Source of the DNA: Massilia sp. 9096
GTDB taxonomy: Bacteria > Pseudomonadota > Gammaproteobacteria > Burkholderiales > Burkholderiaceae_D
Assembly: GCF_000745265.1 (NCBI RefSeq)
Contig: NZ_JQNN01000001.1
Span: 4,898,001-4,962,000, forward strand
Direction: 5' to 3'
Length of the DNA: 64,000 bases
A program made the position numbers and the translations under genes. Shown here in pieces: positions 9,713-18,792 of this stretch. The notes under the pieces are model-generated. The model saw only the letters and a program-made list of their open reading frames with translations. It was not told where the DNA came from and did not search any database. The first letter of the stretch is position 1; each line of letters opens with the position of its first letter.

Positions 9713-9907
9713 ATGAGCGAACGCAAGCAGGAGCAAAAGGTCAAAGAACTCAGCATCAATGAAGATAGCTTCACCATTGAACTGTTGAACGGACTGTGCC
9801 TGAGCGGCCCACGGCGTACCAAGCCGATCTACCGCGATCCCGTGCCGCAGACCGATACCCGGTCCATGCAGAGCGCGGATTTCGGCCAGCCTCTTGCTGC
9901 TACCTGA
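9713..9907 (+). CDS. Small hypothetical protein (64 residues)
   Basis: I do not recognise this family. The ATG at 9713 follows GGGAG at a good distance, and a near-consensus promoter lies 60 bp further up, so expression is likely. The protein starts MSERKQEQKVKEL, has a mixed middle with the single cysteine (IELLNGLCLSG), and ends in a polar tail. It has no signal peptide or membrane segment. It stands alone between the ssu operon and ybhP. Its size and single cysteine would also fit a peptide precursor, but there are no modification enzymes nearby. Confidence 0.5.
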   Translation: MSERKQEQKVKELSINEDSFTIELLNGLCLSGPRRTKPIYRDPVPQTDTRSMQSADFGQPLAAT

Positions 9908-10013
9908 GCTTCCCCCCAACGCCCTTTCCGGTCGTCGCCGGAGAGGGCGGCCCCTGGCGCACGATTGCGCCGCCCCGGAAAGAAACACGGACTGATGGGG
10001 TTACAATGTTCCC

Positions 10014-10829
10014 ATGAAAATCCGTGTTGCAACTTACAACATCCACAAGGGCGTTTCTTCGATCCGTAGTACGCCGCGCGTGCTTGCGCTGAAAAAAGCC
10101 ATCGGGCTGTTCGACGCGGATGTCGTGTTCCTGCAAGAAGTGCAGGGCCGGCACGACCGCTTCCAGGCGCGCTACGGCGAGAAAGTCCGCGTTCCTCACC
10201 ACCAGTGGCCCGAAAAGGCCCAGCACGAGTTCCTGGCCGGCGAGGCGCTGCATGCGGCCTACGGCATGAACGCCGTGTACGACCACGGACACCACGGCAA
10301 TGCCTTGCTGTCCTGTTATCCGATCGCGAATACGCGCAACCACGACGTGTCCGACCATGCCTACGAGCAGCGCGGCATCCTGCACTGCGTGCTGGAGACC
10401 CCGGTCGGCAACGTGCATTGCTATGTCGTGCACCTGGGCTTGTTCGAAGGCAGCCGCCGGCGCCAGACCGATGCGCTGATCAATGCCGTCAAGGAATCGG
10501 CCGAGCCGGGCGAACCGGTCATCATCGCCGGCGACTTCAACGACTGGCGCAATACGCTGAGCGATTGCCTGCGCGTGAACCTCGGCGTGACCGAGGTGTT
10601 CGACGAACTGGCGCCGCGTTCGCGCATCGGCCAGCTGGTGCGCAACGTGGCCGGGCGCGATCCGCGTCTCGTGCCGGCGCGCACCTTCCCGGCGGCCATG
10701 CCGTGGTTCCGGCTGGACCGGATCTACGTGCGCGGCTTCGCGGTCGAGCACGCCGAAGTCCTCCACGGTCCGCAGTGGGCGCGCCTGTCGGATCACGCGC
10801 CCATCGTGGCCAATCTGCAGCTGGCATAG
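10014..10829 (+). CDS. ybhP: YbhP-like endonuclease/exonuclease/phosphatase family protein
   Basis: This protein has 271 residues and the DNase I-like metal-dependent phosphoesterase fold. Motifs in order are TYNIHKGV, DVVFLQEVQG, HHGNALLS, HLGLFEGSRR, IAGDFNDWRN, RLDRIYVRG and LSDHAP, which match E. coli YbhP closely. The substrate is unknown. It lies 4 bp before clsB; the same pairing occurs in E. coli (ybhP next to ybhO/clsB), which hints at a role near phospholipids. Confidence 0.88.
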   Translation: MKIRVATYNIHKGVSSIRSTPRVLALKKAIGLFDADVVFLQEVQGRHDRFQARYGEKVRVPHHQWPEKAQHEFLAGEALHAAYGMNAVYDHGHHGNALLSCYPIANTRNHDVSDHAYEQRGILHCVLETPVGNVHCYVVHLGLFEGSRRRQTDALINAVKESAEPGEPVIIAGDFNDWRNTLSDCLRVNLGVTEVFDELAPRSRIGQLVRNVAGRDPRLVPARTFPAAMPWFRLDRIYVRGFAVEHAEVLHGPQWARLSDHAPIVANLQLA

Positions 10830-10833
10830 CGAG

Positions 10834-11994
10834 ATGCGTGCGGTTCCGTTCGTAGCCAACAACGACATCACCCTGCTCGAAAGCGGCAGCACTTATTTTC
10901 CGACGCTGCTGGCCGCGATCGGGGCGGCCGAGTACGAAATCCTCTACGAGACGTATATCTACGCCGAGGATCCGCAAGCCCAGGCCATCACCGAGGCCCT
11001 GGTCGCGGCCGCCAAGCGCGGCGTCAAGGTGCGCGTGGTGGCCGACTGGTTTGGCACCGGCAACAGTACCGCGCGCAAGCTGGGCGAAACCTTCGCCGCG
11101 GCCTGCGTGCACTACCGCATGTTCAACCCGTGGTTCAAGCGCGGGGTGGCGCGCAGCCACCGCAAGGTCGTCGTCATCGACAGCAAGACCGCCTTCGTCG
11201 GCGGCATCAACACCAACGACGACCGCTTGTGCGACTACAAGCCGCACGCGCCGCTGCCGGCGCCGCGCTGGGATTTCGCAGTCCAGGTGCGCGGACCGCT
11301 GGCCGAGCAGATCCACCGCGAGTCCCAGGTCCAGTGGCTGCGTGTCGGCCACCTGGACCTGGTCAACCGCTTCCATTTGTCGCGCGAGATGCGCAAGCGT
11401 CCATCCCAGCAGGGCGAGCATCCGATGCGCGCCGCCTTCGTGGTGCGCAACAACCTGCGCAACCGCCGCACCATCCAGAGCGCCTACCTGCAGGCGATCG
11501 GGCGCGCGCGCAAGCGCGTGCTGATGGCCACGCCGTATTTCGCGCCGGGGCGGCGGTTCCGCGACGCGCTGTGCCAGGCGGCGCGGCGCGGGGTCGACGT
11601 CTGCCTGCTGGTCGGGGTCGGCGAGTTCCGCATGCAGGATGCGGTGGCGGCGTCGTACTATCCGCAGCTGCTGGCGTGCGGCGTGCGCATCGTCGAGTAC
11701 CGCAAGACCCAGCTGCACGCCAAGGTGGCGGTGATCGACGACGATTGGGCCACGGTCGGCTCCAGCAACTGCGATGCGCTGTCGCTGTTCATCAACCAGG
11801 AAGCCAACGTGGTGGTGCGTGACGCGAAATTTGCCGCCAGCCTGGCCGAGCGCATCGGTCAGGGCGTCGCCGACGGCGTGCCGGTCGATGCGGAAGACAT
11901 GAAAAAACTCAGTTGGGTGCGCCGCTATGGCCACGAAATAGCCTATCTTCTCTATAAACTCACGATGCGCGTGTTCACCATCGGTTACGCGTGA
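10834..11994 (+). CDS. clsB: Cardiolipin synthase B (phospholipase D family)
   Basis: This membrane-associated enzyme makes cardiolipin from phosphatidylglycerol. It has 386 residues and two HKD motifs: HRKVVVIDSKTAFVGG with the histidine near residue 109, and LHAKVAVIDDDWATVGSSN with the histidine near residue 295. Unlike ClsA there is no pair of N-terminal membrane segments, which fits the ClsB type. It is coupled to ybhP by a 4-bp gap. Confidence 0.9.
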   Translation: MRAVPFVANNDITLLESGSTYFPTLLAAIGAAEYEILYETYIYAEDPQAQAITEALVAAAKRGVKVRVVADWFGTGNSTARKLGETFAAACVHYRMFNPWFKRGVARSHRKVVVIDSKTAFVGGINTNDDRLCDYKPHAPLPAPRWDFAVQVRGPLAEQIHRESQVQWLRVGHLDLVNRFHLSREMRKRPSQQGEHPMRAAFVVRNNLRNRRTIQSAYLQAIGRARKRVLMATPYFAPGRRFRDALCQAARRGVDVCLLVGVGEFRMQDAVAASYYPQLLACGVRIVEYRKTQLHAKVAVIDDDWATVGSSNCDALSLFINQEANVVVRDAKFAASLAERIGQGVADGVPVDAEDMKKLSWVRRYGHEIAYLLYKLTMRVFTIGYA

Positions 11995-12027
11995 CATGGC
12001 GCATCAGGCAACACAGGCAGTACTGAC

Positions 12028-12411
12028 ATGACGGAAAACGACAACGTACGAATCGACAAATGGCTGTGGGCGGCGCGCTTCTTCAAGACGCGCTCGATGG
12101 CGGCCGATGCGGTCGACCGCGGCCGCGTGCGCATCGGCGGCGAGCCGGTCAAGCCGGCGCGCGCAGTGAAGCTCGACGACAAGATCTTCATCGACAATGG
12201 CTCGACCCGCTGGGAAGTGCTGGTGCTGGGCCTGTCCGACAAGCGCGGTCCGGCGCCGGTGGCCCAGGCGCTGTACCGCGAGACCGAAGACAGCATCCAG
12301 AAGCGCGAGAACGATTCGGAGGCGCGGCGCCTGTTCCCCGAGCCGAGCATGAGCATCAAGGGCCGTCCCACCAAGCGCGACCGCCGCCTGATCGACCGCA
12401 CCGGCGGCTGA
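12028..12411 (+). CDS. hslR: S4-domain RNA-binding protein, Hsp15 homologue
   Basis: This protein has 127 residues. The S4 RNA-binding domain covers about residues 8-65 (RIDKWLWAARFFKTRSMA, then GRVRIGGEPVKPARAVK). In E. coli Hsp15 rescues stalled 50S subunits carrying a nascent chain after heat shock. The C-terminal tail is basic (KGRPTKRDRR), also as in Hsp15. It follows clsB by 33 bp. Confidence 0.88.
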   Translation: MTENDNVRIDKWLWAARFFKTRSMAADAVDRGRVRIGGEPVKPARAVKLDDKIFIDNGSTRWEVLVLGLSDKRGPAPVAQALYRETEDSIQKRENDSEARRLFPEPSMSIKGRPTKRDRRLIDRTGG

Positions 12412-12488
12412 GTCCACCCATCGCACGGCGGTCAGGCCAAGCACCGCTGTTGCGTTACCGCACTAGAACGGCGACTCTAAGTTCCAGT

Positions 12489-12516
12489 TTGACAAATCAA
12501 GGCTGGTAGATAATAG
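12489..12516 (+). promoter_or_regulatory. Candidate sigma-70 promoter of the TetR gene
   Basis: TTGACA (12489-12494) and TAATAG (12511-12516) are 16 bp apart, about 60 bp before the TetR start codon. The region is A+T-rich compared with its surroundings. Confidence 0.45.
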
Positions 12517-12577
12517 TACGAGCGTTCGGATTTTTTCGATTCACGCAGAGGCGACTATTAACACTTCAGCTAAATCC

Positions 12578-13216
12578 ATGAGCATGCGCAAGGGCGAGAT
12601 GACGCGGGCCGCGATTCTCGACGTCGCGCTCGAGCTCGCCAGCCGCGACGGCCTCGAAGGGCTGACGATCGGCTTGCTGGCGGACCGGATGAACATGAGC
12701 AAATCGGGCGTGTTCGCGCACTTCGGTTCGCGCGAAGACCTGCAGATCGACGTGCTCAGGCTCTATCACCGCCGCTTCGAGCAGGAAGTGTTTTTCCCCA
12801 GCCTCACGGAGCCGCGCGGCCTGCATCGCCTGGAAGCGATGTTCAACCGCTGGCTCAAGCGCGTGTCGGTCGAGATCGCCTCCGGCTGCATTTATATCAG
12901 CGGCGCGGTCGAATACGACGACCGTCCCGGCCCGATCCGCGAGGCGCTGGTCGCGATGGTGCAGCTGTGGCAGGGCGCCCTGGTGCGCTGCGCCCAGCAA
13001 GCCATCGACGGCGGCGACCTGAAAGCCGACACCGATGCCGAGCAGCTGGTCTACGAAATGTACGGCCTGGTGCTGGCGGTGCACCACGACGCGCGCTTCC
13101 TGCGCGTCCCGGGCGCGGTCGACCGCGCCCACCGCGGCTTCGCCCGCCTGATCGCGGATTACCGCAACCCGAATACCAAGCAAGACATGCCCGCGGACGC
13201 CGTCCACGCGCAGTAA
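12578..13216 (+). CDS. TetR family regulator, probably of the fatty-acid degradation genes
   Basis: This transcriptional regulator has 212 residues. The N-terminal helix-turn-helix is visible as LTIGLLADRMNMSKSGVFAHFGSREDL (about residues 28-54), followed by a helical ligand-binding domain. It is 48 bp upstream of the acyl-CoA dehydrogenase gene on the same strand. TetR proteins in this position often sense acyl-CoA and repress the beta-oxidation genes; that role is inferred from position. I found no convincing long palindrome in the upstream region. Confidence 0.85.
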   Translation: MSMRKGEMTRAAILDVALELASRDGLEGLTIGLLADRMNMSKSGVFAHFGSREDLQIDVLRLYHRRFEQEVFFPSLTEPRGLHRLEAMFNRWLKRVSVEIASGCIYISGAVEYDDRPGPIREALVAMVQLWQGALVRCAQQAIDGGDLKADTDAEQLVYEMYGLVLAVHHDARFLRVPGAVDRAHRGFARLIADYRNPNTKQDMPADAVHAQ

Positions 13217-13264
13217 CAACCTTCATTTTTACCAGTTCACCAGTTCACCAGTCAGGAGATCACC

Positions 13265-15055
13265 ATGGGTCAGTACGTCGCGCCACTTCGGGATATGCAG
13301 TTCGTCCTGCACGAGTTCCTCAACGTCGCCGAAGAGTTCAAGAACCTCCCGGCGTACCAGGAAATCGACGCCGACATCATCAACCAGGTGCTGGAAGAGG
13401 GTGCCAAGTTCACGCAGGAAGTGCTGTTCCCGCTGAACCACAGCGGCGACCGCGAAGGCTGCCACTACGACGCCGCCACCAAGAGCGTGACCACGCCGAA
13501 GGGCTTCAAGGAAGCGTATAAACAGTATGTCGAAGGCGGCTGGGCAGCGCTGGCCTGCGATCCGGAATACGGCGGCCAGGGCCTGCCGGTCTCGCTGAAC
13601 AACTCGTTCTACGAGATGCTCAACTCGTCCAACCAGGCCTGGACCATGTACCCGGGCCTGTCGCACGGCGCCTACGAGTGCCTGCGCGAGCACGGCACCG
13701 AAGAGCAGAAGAAGTTCTACCTGCCGAAACTGGTCTCGGGCGAGTGGACCGGCACCATGTGCCTGACCGAAGCGCACTGCGGCACCGACCTGGGCCTGCT
13801 GCGTTCGAAGGCCGAGCCGCAAGGCGACGGCACCCATAAAATCAGCGGCTCGAAGATCTTCATCTCGGCCGGCGAGCACGACGTCGCCGAAAACATCGTC
13901 CACCTGGTGCTGGCGCGCCTGCCGGACGCACCGGAAGGCAGCAAGGGCATCTCGCTGTTCCTGGTGCCGAAGTTCCTGCCGAACGCCGACGGTTCGATCG
14001 GCGAGCGCAACCCGATCTTCTGCGGCGCGATCGAAGAGAAGATGGGCATCCACGGCAACGCCACCTGCCAGATGAACCTGGACGGCGCGGTCGGCACCCT
14101 GATCGGCCAGCCGCACAAGGGCCTGCAGGCGATGTTCGTGTTCATGAACGCGGCGCGCCTGGGCGTGGGCATGCAGTCGCTCGGCCTGACCGAAGTGGCC
14201 TACCAGAACGCGCTGGTGTACGCGAAAGACCGCCTGCAGATGCGCAGCCTGTCGGGCCCGAAGGCGCCGGACAAGCCGGCCGACCCGATCATCGTGCACC
14301 CGGACGTGCGCCGCATGCTGCTGACCGCCAAGGCCTACGCCGAAGGCGCGCGCGCGCTGACCTCGTACGTGGCGCTGCAGATCGACCGCGAACTGAACCA
14401 CCCGGACGAGGAAGTGCGCAAGGAAGCCGCCGGCGAAGTCGCGCTGCTGACCCCGATCGTCAAGGCCTTCATCACCGACAACGGCTGGATCGCGACCTCG
14501 GAAGCGATGCAGGTGTACGGCGGCCACGGCTACATCAGCGAGTGGGGCATGGAGCAGTACGTGCGCGACGCGCGCATCAACATGATCTACGAAGGCACCA
14601 ACACCATCCAGTCGCTCGACCTGCTGGGCCGTAAGATCCTGATGGACAACGGCGCCAAGCTGCGCGCCTTCGGCGAGAAGATCAAGGCCTTCGTGGAAGA
14701 CAACGGCCTGGACGAAAACCTGTCCGAGTTCGTGACCCCGCTGGGCGAACTGGGCGAGAAGGTCGGCAAGCTGACCATGGAAATCGGCATGAAGGCCTTC
14801 CAGAGCCAGGACGAAGTCGGCGCCGCCGCCGTGCCTTACCTGCGCGTGGTCGGCCACCTGGTGTTCTCGTACTTCTTCGCGCAGATGGCCAAGATCGCGC
14901 TGGAGAAGAAGGATTCCGGCGACAAGTTCTACGAGTCGAAGCTGGCCACGGCGCGCTTCTACTTTGCCCGCCTGTACCCGGAAACCGCGATGCTGATCCG
15001 CCAGGCGCGTTCGGGCGCGTCGAACCTGCTGGCGCTGGACGCCGACCTGTTCTAA
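13265..15055 (+). CDS. Acyl-CoA dehydrogenase with extra C-terminal domain
   Basis: This FAD enzyme makes trans-2-enoyl-CoA in the first step of beta-oxidation. It has 596 residues, longer than the roughly 380 of classical acyl-CoA dehydrogenases, with an extra N-terminal segment and a C-terminal domain of about 120 residues, as in the FadE/DmdC-like class. TGTMCLTEAHCGTDLG is the flavin-binding stretch, and the catalytic glutamate is in IYEGTNTIQ near residue 443. It heads an operon with the FadN-type protein and the thiolase. The exact chain length handled cannot be told; a DmdC-like role (methylmercaptopropionyl-CoA) is possible but less likely in this context. Confidence 0.92.
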   Translation: MGQYVAPLRDMQFVLHEFLNVAEEFKNLPAYQEIDADIINQVLEEGAKFTQEVLFPLNHSGDREGCHYDAATKSVTTPKGFKEAYKQYVEGGWAALACDPEYGGQGLPVSLNNSFYEMLNSSNQAWTMYPGLSHGAYECLREHGTEEQKKFYLPKLVSGEWTGTMCLTEAHCGTDLGLLRSKAEPQGDGTHKISGSKIFISAGEHDVAENIVHLVLARLPDAPEGSKGISLFLVPKFLPNADGSIGERNPIFCGAIEEKMGIHGNATCQMNLDGAVGTLIGQPHKGLQAMFVFMNAARLGVGMQSLGLTEVAYQNALVYAKDRLQMRSLSGPKAPDKPADPIIVHPDVRRMLLTAKAYAEGARALTSYVALQIDRELNHPDEEVRKEAAGEVALLTPIVKAFITDNGWIATSEAMQVYGGHGYISEWGMEQYVRDARINMIYEGTNTIQSLDLLGRKILMDNGAKLRAFGEKIKAFVEDNGLDENLSEFVTPLGELGEKVGKLTMEIGMKAFQSQDEVGAAAVPYLRVVGHLVFSYFFAQMAKIALEKKDSGDKFYESKLATARFYFARLYPETAMLIRQARSGASNLLALDADLF

Positions 15056-15091
15056 GCCACCGTCACACTGACTAAACAAGGGATAACGAGA

Positions 15092-17488
15092 ATGTCCAAC
15101 TTCATCGTCAAGAAAGTCGCCGTGCTGGGCGCCGGCGTGATGGGCGCGCAGATCGCGGCGCACTGCGTCAACGCCAAGGTGCCGGTCGTGCTGTTCGACC
15201 TGCCTGCAAAGGACGGTAACAAAAACGGCATCGTCCTGAAAGCGATCGAGAACCTGAAAAAGCTGTCGCCGGCTCCGCTCGGCAACAAGGATGACGCGAA
15301 CCTGATCGAAGTCGCCAACTACGAGGACAACCTCGACGTGCTGGCCGGCTGCGACCTGATCATCGAAGCCATCGCCGAGCGCATGGACTGGAAGCACGAC
15401 CTGTATAAAAAGGTCGCACCGCACATCGGCGCCAACACGATCTTCGCGTCCAACACCTCGGGCCTGTCGATCGAGAAGCTGGCCGAAGGTTTCGACGACG
15501 AGCTGAAGGCGCGCTTCTGCGGCGTGCACTTCTTCAACCCGCCGCGCTACATGCACCTGGTCGAGCTGATCCCGACCGCCGCGACCCGTCCGGAGATCCT
15601 CGATCAACTGGAAACCTTCCTGACCTCGACCCTGGGCAAGGGCGTGGTGCGCGCGAAAGACACCCCGAACTTCATCGCCAACCGCGTCGGCATCTTCGGC
15701 ATGCTGGCCACCATCCACGAAGCCGAGAAGTTCGGCTTGTCGGTGGACGTGGTCGACGACCTGACCGGCGCCAAGCTGGGCCGCGCCAAGTCGGGCACCT
15801 TCCGCACTGCGGACGTGGTCGGCCTGGACACCATGGGTCACGTGATCAAGACCATGCAGGACAACCTGCAGGACGATCCGTTCTTCGGCGTGTACAAGAC
15901 GCCGGAAGTGCTGACCAAATTGATCGAGAAGGGCGCGCTGGGCCAGAAGGCCGGCGCCGGCTTCTATAAAAAGGTCGGCAAGGACATCCAGCGCCTGGAC
16001 TTCGCCACCGGCGAATACGTGGCCGGCGGCGCCAAGGCGGCCGACATCGTCGCGCGCATCCTGAAAGAGAAGGACCCGGTCAAGAAATTCAAGGCGATGC
16101 GCGAATCGAGCAACCCGCAGGCGCAGTTCCTGTGGGCGATCTTCCGCGACGCCTTCCACTACATCGCCTTCCACCTGGATACGATTGCCGACAACGCGCG
16201 CGACGTCGATTTCGCGATGCGCTGGGGCTTCGGCTGGAGCGTCGGCCCGTTCGAGACCTGGCAAGCGGCCGGCTGGAACACCATCGCCCAGTGGGTCAAG
16301 GAAGACATCGAGGCCGGCAAGGCGCTGACCAATGCGCCGCTCCCTGGCTGGGTATTCAGCGCACCGGTATCGGAGAAGGGCGTACACACGGCCGAGGGTT
16401 CGTACTCGGTGTCGAAGAACGCCTACGTCCCGCTGTCGGACCTGCCGGTGTACAAGCGCCAGCAGTTCCGCGCGCCGGTCGTCGGCCTGGGCGGCGCCGA
16501 TCCGAAGACCGCGGGCACCACCGTGTTCGAAGACGAGTCGGTGCGCCTGTGGCACTCGGACGACGAGGTGCTGGTCATCTCGCTCAAGACCAAGATGCAC
16601 GTCATCGGTGACGGCGTCATCAAGGGCCTGAAACGCGGCATGGAAGAAGCCGAGAAGGGCTACAAGGGCCTGGTGATCTGGAATACCGATGCGAGTGAGG
16701 GCGGCGCGTTCTCGGCCGGCGCCGACCTGCAATCGGCCCTGCCGGCCTTCATGACCGGCGGCGCGAAAGCGATGGAGCCGATCGTCAAGGAACTGCAGGA
16801 CACCTTCATGGCGATGAAGTACTCGAACGTGCCGGTGGTCGCGGCCGTGGCCGGCCTGGCGCTGGGCGGCGGCTGCGAGATGGCCCTGCACGCTTCCAAG
16901 CGCGTGGCCTCGATCGAGTCCTACATCGGCCTGGTCGAAGTCGGCGTCGGCCTGGTGCCGGCCGGTGGCGGCCTGAAGGAAGCCGCGCTGCGCGCCGCCA
17001 ACGAAGCGAAGGGCAACGACATCCTGCAATTCCTCAAGGTCGGCTTCACCAATGCCGCCACCGCGCAAGTGTCGAAGTCGGCGCTGGAAGCGAAGGCGAT
17101 GGGCTACCTGAAGGAAGACGACGTCATCGTGTTCAACCCCTACGAGCTGCTGCACGTGGCGAAAGTGACGGCACGTTCGATGTTCGACGCCGGCTATCGC
17201 GCGCCGCTGCGCCGTGCGATCCCGGTCACCGGCCGCTACGGTCTGGCGACGATCCGCGGCCAGCTGGTCAACATGCGCGACGGCGGCTTCATCTCGGCCT
17301 ATGACTACCAGCTGGGCGACACCATCGCCGCGATCGTCACCGGCGGCGACATCGACCAGGGCAGCCTCGTGTCCGAGCAGTGGCTGCTCGACATGGAGCG
17401 CAAGGCCTTCGTATCGCTGCTGAACAATCCGAAGACCCAGGAACGGATCATGGGCATGATGCAGACCGGTAAGCCGGTACGTAACTGA
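15092..17488 (+). CDS. 3-hydroxyacyl-CoA dehydrogenase / enoyl-CoA hydratase, FadN type
   Basis: This bifunctional beta-oxidation enzyme has 798 residues. The domain order is reversed compared with E. coli FadB: the NAD-binding dehydrogenase comes first (AVLGAGVMGAQIAAHCV, about residues 9-25; FFNPPRYMHLVELIP), and the crotonase domain is C-terminal (EGGAFSAGADLQS, then LALGGGCEMALHASK). This is the layout of Bacillus FadN and its proteobacterial relatives. It lies 36 bp after the acyl-CoA dehydrogenase and 28 bp before the thiolase, giving a full beta-oxidation set. Confidence 0.93.
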   Translation: MSNFIVKKVAVLGAGVMGAQIAAHCVNAKVPVVLFDLPAKDGNKNGIVLKAIENLKKLSPAPLGNKDDANLIEVANYEDNLDVLAGCDLIIEAIAERMDWKHDLYKKVAPHIGANTIFASNTSGLSIEKLAEGFDDELKARFCGVHFFNPPRYMHLVELIPTAATRPEILDQLETFLTSTLGKGVVRAKDTPNFIANRVGIFGMLATIHEAEKFGLSVDVVDDLTGAKLGRAKSGTFRTADVVGLDTMGHVIKTMQDNLQDDPFFGVYKTPEVLTKLIEKGALGQKAGAGFYKKVGKDIQRLDFATGEYVAGGAKAADIVARILKEKDPVKKFKAMRESSNPQAQFLWAIFRDAFHYIAFHLDTIADNARDVDFAMRWGFGWSVGPFETWQAAGWNTIAQWVKEDIEAGKALTNAPLPGWVFSAPVSEKGVHTAEGSYSVSKNAYVPLSDLPVYKRQQFRAPVVGLGGADPKTAGTTVFEDESVRLWHSDDEVLVISLKTKMHVIGDGVIKGLKRGMEEAEKGYKGLVIWNTDASEGGAFSAGADLQSALPAFMTGGAKAMEPIVKELQDTFMAMKYSNVPVVAAVAGLALGGGCEMALHASKRVASIESYIGLVEVGVGLVPAGGGLKEAALRAANEAKGNDILQFLKVGFTNAATAQVSKSALEAKAMGYLKEDDVIVFNPYELLHVAKVTARSMFDAGYRAPLRRAIPVTGRYGLATIRGQLVNMRDGGFISAYDYQLGDTIAAIVTGGDIDQGSLVSEQWLLDMERKAFVSLLNNPKTQERIMGMMQTGKPVRN

Positions 17489-17516
17489 GCCGCTGCGGAC
17501 AACAAGGACTACTGAC

Positions 17517-18713
17517 ATGAGCAAACAACTTCAAGACGCATACATCGTCGCAGCGACCCGCACCCCGATCGGCAAGGCGCCGCGCGGCATGTTCAACAAG
17601 ACCCGCCCGGACGACCTCCTGATCGCTGCGATCAAGGGCGCGATGGCGGCCGTGCCGAACCTGGACCCGGCGCTGATCGTCGACGCCGTGATCGGCTGCT
17701 CGTTCCCGGAAGCCGAGCAGGGCTTCAACATCGCCCGCCAGGCGGTCGTGATGGCCGGCTTGCCGAACACCGTCGGCGGCGTCACCGTCAACCGCTACTG
17801 CGCCTCGGGCATCACCGCGCTGGCGATGGCGGCCGACCGCATCCGCGTGGGCGAAGCCGACGTGATGATCGCCGGCGGCGTCGAATCGATGTCGATGGTG
17901 CCGATGATGGGCCACCACCCGTCGATCAACATGCGCGTGTTCGAAGACGAGAACGTCGGCCTGGCCTACGGCATGGGCCTGACCGCCGAGAAGGTCGCCG
18001 CGCAGTGGAAGGTCTCGCGCGAAGACCAGGACGCCTTCGGCCTGGAATCGCACCGCCGCGCCATCGCCGCGCAGCAGGCCGGTTACTTCAAGGACGAGAT
18101 CACCCCGGTCGAGATCACCACCCGCACGCCGAACCTGGCGACCGGCGAAGTCGACGTCAAGCGCCGCACCGTCGATGCCGACGAAGGCCCGCGCGCCGAC
18201 GCCAGCATGGAATCGATGGCCAAGCTGAAGCCGGTGTTCGCCGCCAAGGGCAGTGTGACCGCCGCGACCTCGTCGCAGATGTCGGACGGCGCCGGCGCGC
18301 TGATCGTCGTCAGCGAAAAGATCCTGAAGGAGCACAACCTGACCCCGCTGGCCAAGTTCTCCTCGTTCGCCGTGCGCGGCGTGCCACCGGAGATCATGGG
18401 CATCGGTCCGAAGGTCGCGATCCCGGCCGCGCTGGCCGCCGCCGGCATCAGCCAGGACCAGCTGGACTGGATCGAGCTGAACGAAGCGTTTGCCGCGCAG
18501 GCGCTGGCCGTCATCCGCGACCTCGGCCTGGACACCAGCAAGGTGAACCCGCTGGGCGGCGCGATCGCCCTGGGCCACCCGCTGGGCGCGACCGGCGCCA
18601 TCCGCGCCGCGACCGTGGTCCACGCCCTGCGCCGCAACAACCTGAAGTACGGCATGGTGACCATGTGCGTCGGCGCCGGCATGGGCGCGGCGGGCATCAT
18701 CGAGCGCGTGTAA
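17517..18713 (+). CDS. fadA: Acetyl-CoA C-acyltransferase (3-ketoacyl-CoA thiolase)
   Basis: This enzyme cleaves 3-ketoacyl-CoA to acetyl-CoA and a shortened acyl-CoA. It has 398 residues. The nucleophilic cysteine is in NRYCASG near residue 95, the GGVESMS stretch follows, and the C-terminal active site has GHPLGATGA and CVGAGMGAAG. It is the last gene of the fad operon; a terminator hairpin follows within 25 bp. Confidence 0.93.
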   Translation: MSKQLQDAYIVAATRTPIGKAPRGMFNKTRPDDLLIAAIKGAMAAVPNLDPALIVDAVIGCSFPEAEQGFNIARQAVVMAGLPNTVGGVTVNRYCASGITALAMAADRIRVGEADVMIAGGVESMSMVPMMGHHPSINMRVFEDENVGLAYGMGLTAEKVAAQWKVSREDQDAFGLESHRRAIAAQQAGYFKDEITPVEITTRTPNLATGEVDVKRRTVDADEGPRADASMESMAKLKPVFAAKGSVTAATSSQMSDGAGALIVVSEKILKEHNLTPLAKFSSFAVRGVPPEIMGIGPKVAIPAALAAAGISQDQLDWIELNEAFAAQALAVIRDLGLDTSKVNPLGGAIALGHPLGATGAIRAATVVHALRRNNLKYGMVTMCVGAGMGAAGIIERV

Positions 18714-18733
18714 TCCTCGGGTAGCACTGACAG

Positions 18734-18768
18734 AAAGGCGCTGTGGGAACACCTGCAGCGCCTTTTTT
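18734..18768 (+). terminator. Rho-independent terminator after the fad operon
   Basis: The ten-base arms AAAGGCGCTG (18734-18743) and CAGCGCCTTT (18756-18765) continue into a T run. The terminator separates the thiolase from the enoyl-CoA hydratase gene. Confidence 0.85.
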
Positions 18769-18792
18769 CATATCAAGACAAGGAGACCCTGA

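Noticed and set aside
13229..17524. A very long open frame (1431 codons) on the minus strand opposite the fad operon.
   Set aside because: The translation is rich in Ala, Arg, His, Gln, Val and Asp with no domain, a pattern expected opposite GC-rich genes with strong third-position bias. The plus-strand genes have clear families.
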